DNA from: Thalassia testudinum
Lineage: Eukaryota; Streptophyta; Magnoliopsida; Alismatales; Hydrocharitaceae
Reading direction: 5' to 3'
Assembly (NCBI GenBank): GCA_037157565.1
Contig: JAZHRO010000055.1
Span: 44,113,001 to 44,177,000 of the forward strand
Length of the DNA: 64,000 nt
Numbering within the stretch: the stretch's first letter is position 1; each line of letters starts with the position of its first letter. The position numbers and the translations under genes were made by a program. The notes beneath the pieces were generated by a model. It saw nothing but the letters and a program-made list of their open reading frames with translations, was not told where the DNA came from and did not search any database. Positions 22,105 through 33,110 of this stretch are shown here, piece by piece.

Positions 22105-23431
22105 CGTCCCACAATCTCGCAACAACAACCTCTCCAAACTGCCCCATCACCAAGACTGTTGGAGAGGATCTCGGCAGAAGAAACAAACTAAGAAGAATTA
22201 AAAAGAGGCACAATCGGACCTAGGGGGATCTCTTCCCATCTTCTCCACCGTGAAGGAGGCATGCACCGTGGACTTCAGCAAGCACTGTAGCCTCCACATC
22301 CTCAACATCACCCTCACCGTCGAAGCACACATGGTGACAGAGTGTGTGCATGCCATCAACACCTCCAATTCAACCGCCTGCCACCGTCCCTTCACATCCA
22401 CCACCTCTGCGCACCAGTATTCCCTCACTGCAGAGCACTGCCAGGCGCGTACAATGCCTGCACGTAGCAGACTACGTGCAGCAGATCCACGCGCAGCTGC
22501 GCAATCATGCGCGCACTCATCCACAGCCGTGCAGCCACCTATGCACCTCATCTCCTTCTTCATCCTCGTCATCTTCTTCCTTCTCTCCCTTATCTTCCTA
22601 CCACCAGCAACCTCCCCCATGAAAGAACCCAAAGTGCAGCCCCCCTCCCTCATTGACCATGCCACCTCGGGCCTCCAATCTTCGCTCCCTCGACACCGTT
22701 GAACTCTCCTCTCCGTCACAAGTCCACCCACGTCCACAACTGCCGCTGACAACAACCCACCGGTTGCCTTCTCGCCGTCCATCCGCCGCCGGCTGTCCCG
22801 ATCCTCACCACGACCACCACCGGGTGCGGCCCCATCCCGTCAACCTTCAATGAAGGTCTTGCTAGCAGCCTCGCCTCTGTCCGTGCATGGAAGCTCCTCC
22901 ACGAAGCTCCCCTGTTTTGCTACAGTACCTGATGCATTAGTTATTACATTCTTTTGCCAATGCCAAGTATATTGAGTTGAGTTGAATATTTTAACGCATT
23001 ATGGGAGCATTTGCTACGAACTCCTCACAATTTTCTTTATTTCCATGCTTGCTATGATTGATTTTAATCTCTCTCTCTCATTTTATGCATATCATCTCTC
23101 ATTGAAATTGGGTTCAGAGTTGCATACAATTCAAAATTACATAATAAGGCCACTACACATGCATCATCTACATATTTTTGGCAACTTGATTTTTGATGTG
23201 AAAATTACATAAATAGCCTTGAACTTCTCGTGAAATTCAAAGTGACATTTAGAGCGATAAATTCATTAAATTGATTTCACAAATGTGTCCACGAACATGA
23301 TGGCTCTCTACTTGTGAATTTATTGGATCTATTCCTCCCTGTGGATACGACCTAACTCTTCGTGGTTTGTTTTGAATTATTAAAATCTTTGATTGAGAGA
23401 TTTCCACCACATAAATTACAACGACATATCA
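22105..23431 (+). repeat. 3' LTR of element D, second part
   Basis: Resumes the LTR cut at 1705; total LTR about 1.62 kb. It ends ACGACATATCA at 23431. Its U5 phrase (about 23325-23365, CCTCCCTGTGGATACGACC then AACTCTTCGTGG) is matched in reverse at 27790-27830, supporting the border. No primer-binding site follows, as expected for a 3' LTR. The open frames at 22198-22782 and 22250-22702 are compositional. Confidence 0.6.
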
Positions 23432-25502
23432 TTTTATTATCTTCTTAATCAAGTGAAATTATCTCTATTAGTCATCACCTTCACCAAGAGGCCCCTATCG
23501 CCATTACTGTGTGAACCCACCATGTGCCAACCTTCAATCAGGAAGATCTCCCTGATTTCATGGCCAATCCCTTCCCAAATTGGAAGGGAGGATCTTGAGA
23601 CTTTCCTCTTCCATCTGAATGCAATATCGCACTCAGATTTGAGCCGAGATGCCTATGCAAACTCCTTAAAATAAAGAGTCCTAATCCCTGATTTCTCAAG
23701 CTTTCAAGTTTGTTTCCAAGCTTGGAAACTCGCCTAATGCCCTATAAAAGACCTTCAGGGACTTCCTTACATCCTTATCTTGGTTTCGGCTGCATTTCTT
23801 CACCAAACACCCTCTCCCTCAGGTCTCCTCCACCAGCTCCGGCGAGCCCTCTGATCTGCCATCTTCATTGGCCACCATAGACCATAGTCGGCTGGTTCTT
23901 GTTCCTTACCTTCTTCCATGCCTTGTGATACCAGTAAGCGCCCTATACCTCCATGTTCCTCTCCGTTCTCTCCCACCGGAGGTATTTCCTTCTCCATAAC
24001 TGGCAATACCATAACCGGTGCCATCCTACCCCTTTCAACCAGTATTTTAGGTTAGTTAGGTTCCTGCCTCCCTCTACTTCCTTTTCCTCCCTTTAATCTC
24101 TCAATTCAACCAACAAATTACCCTCGACCATACCTTTGTCTTCTGCTCTGGTCGAGCTCCAATGAGGCTTCCCCGACACCACAGGCCACCAAACAACTTG
24201 CTACCACCTCCATAAGCTCCGCCTCACCCTTACAAACAAAACCCCTCAAGAAATTGAGGGGATTGTCCATCCACACGACCCTTCGAACACCACCTCCGCC
24301 ACGCTTCATTTCTAACTTTGCCCAACCTCATCTACGCATGAAACACCCCACGGATGCCACCATCACCTTCCACGCCCTACAGTGATCCTCCTTAGTGTTT
24401 TAAGTGCTTATAGCCCATATTTCATGTTTCAGGTCCCCTGTCAGAGCCCCATCGTTGCGCCATCTTCTCCGACCTTGTTAATCAAGTCGCGGTCGTGTTC
24501 TTCATAAAATTCACCCCTAGGTTGCATGGACAAGTTTCAGGACCTTTCTTAGGTCCTCAATTAAAGGCCTCGACCTCAGCTGCTGCTCCAATTAGTGACG
24601 ACCTTCAGTAGCTGCACGTGAAGATGCTAGTGGAAATAATCTCACATCATGAACAGTTGAAACACTTATGCAAGATATATTGAATTAGTGCTATTGGCTC
24701 ACTGCCTCAAGAACATAGGGGTGAGGTCCCTCTCACCACAGCCCTCACACACCTTGACTACCTCCACACCCGGTAGCCTTGGTCACCTGGATCCCCGATT
24801 ACCCAATTAGCTACTCGATTATTTGAGAGAAAGAAGAGGAAGGAAAGAGAGATTCGGGGGTTTTTGCTCTCTGCCTCTGTGCCCCTGTGCGACACTTAGA
24901 AGTTGAAGGAAAGTGATGCTTTGTGCTTGAGGAAGTCTTTGAAGGAGAAGAAAGCCTCTAAAGAAAGGAAGGAGAAAGCTTTGAAAAGAAGGAAGCTAAA
25001 GAAGAAAGAAGAGAAAGGTTTTTGAAGAACTTTGTGCTTGTGCTCTATTAAGTCATCTGATGCATGGTTCTGATGTCTGAGGCTACTGTGGATTAATTTG
25101 GCCACTTATTTAACGTGGCATATCTAATTGATAACACTATTCATACATTTGAGTATATTGAGTAGTTGATATATATGATTAATTAAGTCTAATAATTGGT
25201 GATTCAAATCACCATTTTTTTGTCTTGATTTCTTTTTATTCCAAGGAATTCTTGAAATACTCTTGCTTATTATTGAATATCATTTGAGAAGATTGTTATT
25301 TATTGAATATCTTATATCTTGCTCCATTTATTGTGCTCATTTACTTCAAATTGAAGATTAATGTGTGAATTCCACTTTTGCTCCTTGTGTTTGACCTCAG
25401 ACTCCATTGTAGATTATGAGTTATAAATTTTATCTATTTTCGAGCGATTTTGACTTGCTACGACAATTACATCCTTTAAAAACATCAATTTCGCAGGTTA
25501 AC
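23432..25502 (+). repeat. Tail of LTR L, related to LTRs J and C
   Basis: Has a TATA box (CCCTATAAAAG, about 23741-23751). It contains a CCCTCAAGAAATTGAGGGG palindrome near 24242 that is paralleled in J near 34535, and a 0.9-kb end (24590-25502) that matches 45068-45955 of J. Its first ~600 bp are not seen; the simplest reading is that D was inserted into it, with the rest left of the window. It ends GGTTAACA where the Tat fossil begins. Confidence 0.5.
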
Positions 25503-26713
25503 AGTTGGCCGTTAATAAGAGCATTAATTCTTAGACTTTCGAGGGATCAAGGTCTGCTCTGACTCGGATGAGCTTGTCCTTGATGTCAGGATACAACTGT
25601 ATAGCCATGGCTGAAGAGCCCAGCTAAAGTTCTGACACTGCTGGGGGCTTAGTCGAATTCACCTCTTGCTAAATCACCTGAATTTGGCTTCTCTTTCTTC
25701 CTCATTTCTATGGCTTTGATGGCCTTGGCTCCATTGATCACTCCAGCTCAATCCGTAGGAGTTCATGCTTAGCATATTGATCCCCATGCACTATTCCTAT
25801 TCCTCTAGGAGTTTGAAAGAGAATAAATTGGAAATATGAAGAAGGGATCACGTGGATGGTATGGGTTGTTGGGCGACTAATGATGTGACCAAGCCAACCA
25901 TGATTAATGTGGCTGTTCGATTCAGATGCTTGTCCCCATTGCAAATAGACACGGACAAGATGATCTCTCCCTTGGGAATCACCTTATGGTTCCCAAACCC
26001 CACCACTGGATAGGTTGAGGGGGAAAGGTGCTCTTCTTTAAACCCTATCCTTAGTAATGTTTTCAAGAATAAGACATCTACTGTACTACCTTCCTCAACA
26101 AGAAGCCAAGGCTGGAGCTGTACCGCCAGTAGGTGAGTCACAAGAAGTGAATCCAAGTGTCCTGCTAGGTTTAGTAGTGTGGAGAAGATCTTCGATGCTG
26201 CTTGCCTAACAGAGCCCCTTTCACCTCATTGAAGGGTAGGAAAAACATTTTGAGGCACCCCTTTGGTAGGAGTAGTTTGTGGACTCAAAGCAACGTTGAC
26301 CCCGAAAATGACCTCGACTTCCCCAGCCATTGATTCCGACGGTGGGAGAAGGGTCTTTTGGGGTAGCGTTGCCATTGCCTCTAGAACTTGCCGATGATAC
26401 TCCATAGGGGAAGCCGTGGAGATATCCTTTGCTCCATCTGATGAGTTACAAATTCATCTAGCTCCTAGTTAGCTAAGAAGAGCATATTTACCCCCTGAAG
26501 CTGTTGAAGCATCTCCTTGTGATATTATCTAGACCCTTCATGGGCCTTTTGCCCTTGTCTTGACTTTTATTTCGTTTAATGAAATGTGTCAAGTTTCCAT
26601 GCCTGATCTGAGACTCAATTTGGTCACATAGATCTCGGCAATTCTCCATGGCATGTCCTTGGGGCTCGACAATATTTGCAATAAGGCCCCGAATCGGCCT
26701 TTTTCTTGAGAGG
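25503..26713 (-). pseudogene. Tat/Ogre-like gypsy fossil: end of gag and protease
   Basis: On the minus strand, 26713 to about 26488 encodes the conserved gag-end phrase GHAMENCRDLCDQIESQIRHGNL, like the GHxTExCxxLKxQIExLIxxGxL block of Tat-lineage elements. From 26156 follows a protease-like VEEGSTVDVLFLKTLLRIGF and PVVGFGNHKVIPKG. From about 25840 comes TPRGIGIVHGDQYAKHE, like the TPxGxGxVRGDQxxAR block. The catalytic Asp of the expected DxGSxxDVLF is Glu here. Several frameshifts and stops are present. It continues at 47744 if element H is removed. Confidence 0.65.
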
Positions 26714-27212
26714 TGATGTATATACATCCATTTAGGTTAAATGCCTATTTATGCATGTTCCTAAGCTTGTAAATGCATTTCATATTATAAATATTGCATA
26801 GCATGCATTATCTGCATTTAGGATAGATTGTATAAATCATAGGTTAATTTGTCTTTTTTGTGGCCAGGAGAGGAGATTTATTTCAGGGCCTCTGATTAAC
26901 AATCCAACTGTACGAATTTGATCAGGATGACGATCGGAGTCCAATGCCTCAGAAATCGCCTTGATTCAAGTCGGTAGCACTTTATGCAGTATGAGGAAGA
27001 TCAAAGGCAAAGGGGAAAGGTGATGCCAATCTGAACCTTAGATGCCAAATCTAACTGCACGGATGGATCCAGATCATCATTTGCAGCCCAACAATGTGAA
27101 AGTTGACCCAATTCGACATCCGTGGCGCCACCTACAAAGCAAAGAAGACAGACGACCACAATGGCACCACATGGCATCATCGCAGCCGTCCAAATCTGTT
27201 GAGGCCTTTCAT
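26714..27212 (+). repeat. 5' LTR of H, first part
   Basis: Starts TGATGTATATACATCC, nearly the same as the 3' LTR start at 33064. Interrupted at 27212 by copia composite I. Confidence 0.85.
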
Positions 27213-27703
27213 TATTGGAACCTAGTTCCACTTCTATTTTATGTTTTGGTGTTAACAAAACCATTTTAAATCTAATGAGTTTATGAAGTGTTATTTTTAG
27301 GAAATAACAAGATCTAAGGATGGATGAAAGAAGTAACGATGGCATTAAAATTGAAGACTATAGTTTAGTTTAGTTTGTTGTATCTTAGAACTTTTGTATG
27401 TCTCCTACAAGAAAAAGATATCTTAGGAGTTAAAATCAAATTAGAGATAATTAGGGATTAAAATCACGTTCAATCATTCATTTTAAAACTAAAGATCGAT
27501 TCTTTGAAAATATTACCGTATAACTAAGATAGGATTTCCATAAAACTTGGTTTAAACTTGTAAAACAAGGTACTTGTAGCAAGTATTGGTACTAGTCATA
27601 GGTATCGGTACATGCTAGGCACATGTTTAGGCCTAAGTCCCAAAATGTAAACAATAAGTACTAAAAGAGCGATCTTCGTTTTCGATAAAAACTTTAATAT
27701 AAA

Positions 27704-28180
27704 TGACGTGTCATTGTATTTAATCGCGTGGTAAAAAATCATTTTTCAAAACATTTAATTATTCAAAATCTAACCATGAAGAGTTAGGTCATCTCCACAG
27801 GGAGGAAATAACCTATTGGACTAGTAAATAGTGCTTTGTTTATTCAGGAATCTCAATGGGCATGCATACTAGTTATTGTCATTCATTTCAACATAAGTCT
27901 AGCATTTATGTAATTGCTTAAGAATATAGGGAGGTTACATGCAAAATCACCACTATGGAATACGTGAATCGTAATCTTAGTACTGACAAATATCGTTAAT
28001 ATGAATCAAAATTGAACCCGTTCCCTATAACTAATATCCCATACTCTATTATTTAAGAGATAAATGCAACTATTCATAATTCAAATAAACATGAGGGATA
28101 TTCATGCAAATTTACTGCAATATATTAAATCGATAAATAAGTGAATAGTAGAAGTTGCAATGTCATTAATGGTAAATTTT
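27704..28180 (-). repeat. Athila-like LTR fragment M
   Basis: In reverse orientation the first ~200 bp match the U5 end of D (TGACGTGTCATTG here against the reverse of the D end, then AACCATGAAGAGTTAGGTC and CCACAGGGAGGAA). Its other end is not clear; it may be truncated by N. Confidence 0.45.
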
Positions 28181-29805
28181 AATGTGGCATGCACTGTAGA
28201 GAAATAGGGGAAAGGTTTCCCTTGCTCGAATGTGCAGAAGAGGGGCTCGCTGGCCGCAAGTTTGGGTGGAGGAGACGTGCAGGAGGAGAGGCTCGCAACG
28301 GTGGTAGGGCATGACCGAAGGTGGCTGGCGGCGGTCGGACGAAGGAGGAATGGTCGGCGGCGTGGAGAAGGTGCGGCGAACTGTGGAGAATATGGGAAGG
28401 GCTGCTAGAGGTGTGGATGGCCTCGCGAGGGTGAGATGGGTCCACTGACGTCGTCGGCATGTCGAGCGATGGTTTGGAGTGGCAACTGCATGGAAGGGGG
28501 CGACGCCGGTGATGTGTTCTTCACCCCCTGTTGATGGAGAAGAAGGAGAGGGGTCGAGCGTGCTGCGTGCACATAATGATGGTGGCACGATGGCGCATGC
28601 TCAAGGGTGCGTGAGGGGATGCATTGCTGCACACGCATGTGGCTAGTGGCTACGCGGTTGGTCGTGCAAGCGTGAAGCTGGCAGTTGGATTGCATGGAAC
28701 GGTGGTGGAAAGGTGAAGAAGAAGAAAACGAAGAGGAAGGAGAAGATGGATGGCTGAGGGGGGTTATGTGTGGTGGTGTTGTGGCTTCACGCTGTCACCA
28801 TGCAACCGGCGAGAGGGAGAAAGAGCAGAGGTGTAGCATGCCTAAGCCACGGTGCTTGCAGTGTCCACGGTGCGTGTAGTGTCCATGGTGGAGGAGGAAG
28901 GAGATCTCCGTCAGGGGGCGAAGATAATCTTTGCGGATGGCCAGCCGTGCCTTTTTAAAAACTTCTTCACAGTGAGTGCGCCAGCCCAAGCAATGAAGAG
29001 GAGCGGATCTTCAGCGACAGCTCGAGCAACCTTTAGTGATGCTTATAGCTGTCACTGAATGCCTGTGCACGAGGCTCTCTCCTTCCCTCCACATATAAAC
29101 ACCCCTACACCCCCCATTCCTCTTGATCTCTACCTACTCTACTCCCACCTACTCCCAAGCTCTAGCAAGCCTACCAACTCTCCATTAGAGCTTGTTCTCA
29201 AGATCCTAAAGCTCCTATTAGTGTAGCAAAGCTCTACCTCACCAAATATTCGTCCATCTTCCCATCCCCATTCATAGGTAGCCTTGGAGTCGTCCTCTCA
29301 CCTCCTTTCCGGTAGCAGATCATCTCCATTTTCTCACCTCCATTCCGGAGCCACGTCGAAGCTTTCCTCTACCCGACGTCCTCCTACATCTCGCCTATGC
29401 CGTCCCGCTCCTCACCTCCCTCGTTCGAGCTTCCTCCAGGCACTGTCATCTCGCCGAACAGCCGATTTGGGAGATTTCTTCTCACCCCCCTATCTTTTTA
29501 TGCTTTCATAGTTGATTGTAATAGACATTGAAGTGATATTATACCATATTTATTCCATCTCTATCTTGTGATTCGTTTGCTTGTTTTCTTCTTAGAAAAA
29601 TACAAAAAAATAACAAAACCCTAAAATACCAAAAAGAAACAAATCGAAGCGCAGTTTTCAATTAAAGTAAACGTCGCCTCCTTGTGTTTAACCTGGGACT
29701 CACTTTTCGAGTTTTGGTATAAATTTTATTTGACCACACGTTTTGCAACTACGACGACGGGTTACTTGTAACCCTGATTTCAAACTCGCAAAACACGTGC
29801 TATCA
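28181..29805 (+). repeat. Athila-like LTR fragment N
   Basis: Plus-strand LTR with a TATA box (TATAAAC near 29094), poly-adenylation-type A/T region near 29515-29620, a U5 phrase CGCCTCCTTGTGTTTAACC (29670 region) and end CACGTGCTATCA at 29805. The left border is not resolved. Minus-strand frames such as 28166-28588 are low-complexity and not called. Confidence 0.45.
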
Positions 29806-29950
29806 AGTCATAAGTACCAGTACATGCTAGCTATAAGTTTGGGCCTAAGTCCCAAACTGTGAACAAGTACCGATACTCATGATGAGTTCCGGTGTTAAGT
29901 GTTCACAGTTGGTGGAGCCTGTGAGTCACAAGTACCGATACTAGTGATAA

Positions 29951-30006
29951 GTACCGGTACCAAGTGACTTTGTTGGTACTGAATAGAATGCACCGAGTAC
30001 CGGTAC
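29951..30006. repeat. Repeated GTACCGGTAC palindromes in copia LTR I
   Basis: Perfect 10-bp palindromes occur at 29951-29960 and 29997-30006, with degenerate versions (AGTACCAGTAC, AGTACCGATACT) scattered from 29815 to 30080 and at 27585-27615. Repeated short palindromes are a known trait of some Sirevirus LTRs. Confidence 0.7.
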
Positions 30007-30738
30007 CCCAGGCATTGTTGGGCTGACTATGAGCAGTCAGTACCAGTACCACATCGTCAGTACCGCTACCAACTAGTTATTGTGCCTAATTAGAATGGCT
30101 ATTTTATAATTAATCCTATCTCTAATCTTCCCAAATTGCCCCTAACGGCTAGTAATCGTAGGGAAGGTGTTTAGTGGCCTATATAAACACTCCTTGTGTA
30201 TCTTTTGAAGAAGAACATCAAGCCAAAAATACTCTTCTTTCCTACACCTCCATTTCCCAATTTTCTAGCTGCAAAGGAGCTTGATTTGTTGCATTCTTCT
30301 CAAGGCCACTCTTTGTTTGCAACAAATCTTCAAAGGCGATTGTGTACTTCTTTGTTAAATTGTTCACTTTCAATTTAGTATTCTCATTAGATTAATTCAT
30401 ACTTTTTAAGCAATATACTTGTTGGAGACTTAGGAAAATTAGTTGTAAGCTTTATTATATCTTTCTTATTCCTATACTTTTGTTCATTCCTTTATCTTGT
30501 AATTGGGTTGAGGTAACCTGTTAATTACCTCAGATTATTAGTAAATTGATTCCCTCCAGGTTGAGGGAATCAGGTTAAAAATCCTAAGTCGAGAGACTTA
30601 GGTAGTGGAGTATCCCAGTGAGGGGAACCACTATACATCTTGTGTGCTTTTTGTGGTTTGCTTATTCTTTCAATTTTTATTTATATACCACACTATTCAT
30701 CCCCCCTTCTAGTGCTCTTGTGCCCTACAGATCCTACA

Positions 30739-32066
30739 CTCATCTCATCAGTTTTCCATCTCCAACGCATGATCTCGACCGTTGGATCTCAATTCAATGG
30801 TCCAGAGCTTGTGCCATTTGACCTCTCCACTCGACCATCCAACGCTACAGCACACAGTCGTGGAGTCGGTTCTCAAGTCAACAATGTGGGTTCGATATTG
30901 GTCGCAATGCCTGATTTCGCGAGCATGGGCAAAAATTGATTGCGTTCTCTAGATGGCCATCTAGCGGCATGAGATGTGCCACATGATGCAATGGATGAAA
31001 AGAATTTCACACGTGCTTGATGACGCTTGGTTGGATGTGCCCTCACGCGATTTGAGCACCGGTCTCTTGTGATCTCTACCCTCCATTCTTGATTCGATGA
31101 CCGAGAATCGTCCAAGCTGTGATCGCGATGGCATAGTTGGCATTGTACGTGAGCGTGCCCGTGGCTCACGGCCACCCGATCATGATCCAAGGCCCCTTGT
31201 GCTGGCACGTGTCAATGTGAGGGTGTATCACGCGTTAAGGGTGCGATCTGAGGGCGTTGGAGGTGCGATCTGAGCCATTCATTCACGATCGAATGTTCCA
31301 CGACCTCTCGAGTGATCTGGCATGAGTTGGAGGCTTGAAATACCTGTATTGCCCTCGATTTTCACCTATATAAAGGCCCATGTCCCCCATTCCTGATCAT
31401 CTCTCCCTTTCTCTCCCTCACCACCTTCAAGGCTCTAGAGAGAGATTGTCCCAAGCATGGGATGCTCCTCTAGAGTAGAAAAGTAAACTATTTTCCCACT
31501 TCTCACCCCCCTTCATGAAGCATCCTATGGCTGTCCTCTCACTACCTTTCGGAAGAAGATCCTCGCCACGACACTGTCTCGCCCGTCCTCCTTCCTCCAA
31601 CGCCATTCTTCTTTGTCCAGCTCCTTACCACCATCATTTAGGTGACGTCAAAGCGAGTCATCCTCCAAGCGACCATCGAGGGGGATTTCCTCATCTTATT
31701 CTTTTTATCGCTTTTGTAGAGTGGTTTTACTTCCTGTAATTAGTTGTAATAAACAGTTTGGATCATGCCTATAATATTTGTTCCTCTCTCTTTCTCTCTC
31801 TCTCTCTCTCTCTGCAAGTAGACTAGATAGAAATTATTTCGACCTCATCTCTTACCTTATAAAAATACAAAAAAATTACAAAAGATAAAAGCACCAAAAA
31901 TAAATAAAATCGAAACGTGGATTTCTCTAAACCAAACGTTCACCTCCTAGTGTTCGACTTGGGACTCACTTTGAGTTTCGGTTATAAATTTATTTGATAG
32001 TGTTATTTTGTGACTACGACGATGGGTTCTCCAAAACCCTAATTTTCATCGTGAAATTTATGCTCA
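30739..32066 (+). repeat. 5' LTR of H, second part
   Basis: Matches 46416-47740 of the 3' LTR. TATATAAA lies at 31367-31374. The LTR stops at CTCA about 3 bp short of its expected end, where the deletion of the interior begins. The CT microsatellite (31789-31813) is also in the partner LTR. Confidence 0.8.
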
Positions 32067-33026
32067 ATAAATTGGGATGATAAGTATGTGAATTATTAAC
32101 CTGCCCTTTGATTTGTGGGGATTTTGCGTCTAAAGCATCTACACACTATTTGCACTGACTTACTTTTCGGTGGTTTTTACGGAAATTACATAGCTAATGA
32201 ACTTTCTAGGGTAGTATGGCTGGCAAGTTGTCGTGGGTAACAACCCATTAGCCGGTTGTCCAAAGCCCAGCTACATGGCCATACTCATTCTATTACCTTT
32301 AGGTAAATCTTAGATCGAGGAAGCCACCTACTCAGGAAAAAAAAGAAAAAAAATTATATATACTAAAAAAAAGAAAAGAAAAAGAAAAAGGAGAAAAATA
32401 AATAAGCCACACTTCACAGCATGAGTATGGCTGGCAAGTTGTCGTGGGTAACTACCCATTGGCTCGTTGTCCAGAGCCCAGCTCACAAAAATGTACAAAT
32501 AATTCCCAAAATATTTAGGGAAGAAGCGGGGAAGTAGAATAAACTGAAGAGATATACACTAGGTTCGCCTTTATGTTGACCCCATAAAAAAAATTTAAAA
32601 TAAGTAGAGAATAAGCTATTGATCGGAAAGATAAAACTTGAGGCAAAATTTTTAGGTCACCTAGGGTTGTAGAAACTTGAAGTTCGTTTTAACGGCCACC
32701 TAGTGAGTCTATCACTTTTTTACGTTAAGATGCTTAAAACGTGAACTTCTTTTTGAGTCTTGGGTGGGTTGGGTAGTCGTAGAAAGCTGCCTCGAAACTC
32801 TAAACTCAAATAAAAAAAATAGAAAATAGGAAAAATAGAAAAAAAATGTATCTTCCCTTTTCAAAATAAGGTGAGGACTTGGGCGGTCTACATTTTGGCA
32901 GGCACCCAGGCACTGTTGAGTCTTCATAGTTTAGGACCTTAGTTGAAATTTCCTTTTTTGAATCAACAACTAATTCCTTAAGCGATCAAGTCCTAATTCT
33001 TCTTTTATACATAGCATTTAGTTTGA
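32067..33026 (+). mobile_element. Retained 3' non-coding tail of H
   Basis: Matches the tail of A in the same relative position (ATTGGGATGATAAGTA, then GCATCTACACACT). It carries two copies of the ~57-bp motif with GGCTGGCAAGTTGTCGTGG (32218-32275 and 32428-32484). A/T-rich spacers of GAAAA type lie between. No gene. Confidence 0.75.
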
Positions 33027-33063
33027 TTTTACTTGGGACTAGCAAAAGATAGGCATGGGGGTA
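33027..33063 (+). promoter_or_regulatory. Polypurine tract of H
   Basis: TTTTACTTG, GGA, CTAGCAAAA is a decayed form of the conserved hairpin, followed by GATAGGCATGGGGGTA and the 3' LTR start TGATGTATACAC. Confidence 0.8.
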
Positions 33064-33110
33064 TGATGTATACACATCCATTTAGGTTAAAATGCCTATT
33101 TATGCATGTT
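33064..33110 (+). repeat. 3' LTR of H, first part
   Basis: First 47 bp of the LTR; interrupted by solo LTR J. The duplication ATGTT is 33106-33110 and 45956-45960. Confidence 0.88.

Larger units (their letters stand above)
27213..30738 (+). mobile_element. Copia (Sirevirus-like) LTR composite I with nested LTR pieces
   Basis: Inserted in the 5' LTR of H; flanks TTCAT (27208-27212) and CTCAT (30739-30743) match at 4 of 5 bases. It starts TATTGGAACCTAG, where TGTTGGAACC is expected, and the next ~40 bases including GTTTTGGTGTTAACAAAACC are typical of Sirevirus-type copia LTRs. It ends with a run of C, CTAGTGCTCTTGTGCCCTACA and then GATCCTACA. A TATA box is at 30180-30187. Two outer copia parts flank other LTR pieces (27704-29805). 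A ~65-bp stretch occurs in both outer parts (27592-27661 and 29806-29873), so two copia LTRs or an internal tandem repeat may be involved. No coding sequence is seen. Confidence 0.6.

Noticed and set aside
22198..22782. Overlapping frames on both strands at 22198-22853
   Set aside because: Pro/Ser/His-rich, in the LTR of D, no domain.
28166..28695. Minus-strand frames of 93-140 codons
   Set aside because: Low-complexity translation within LTR fragment N.
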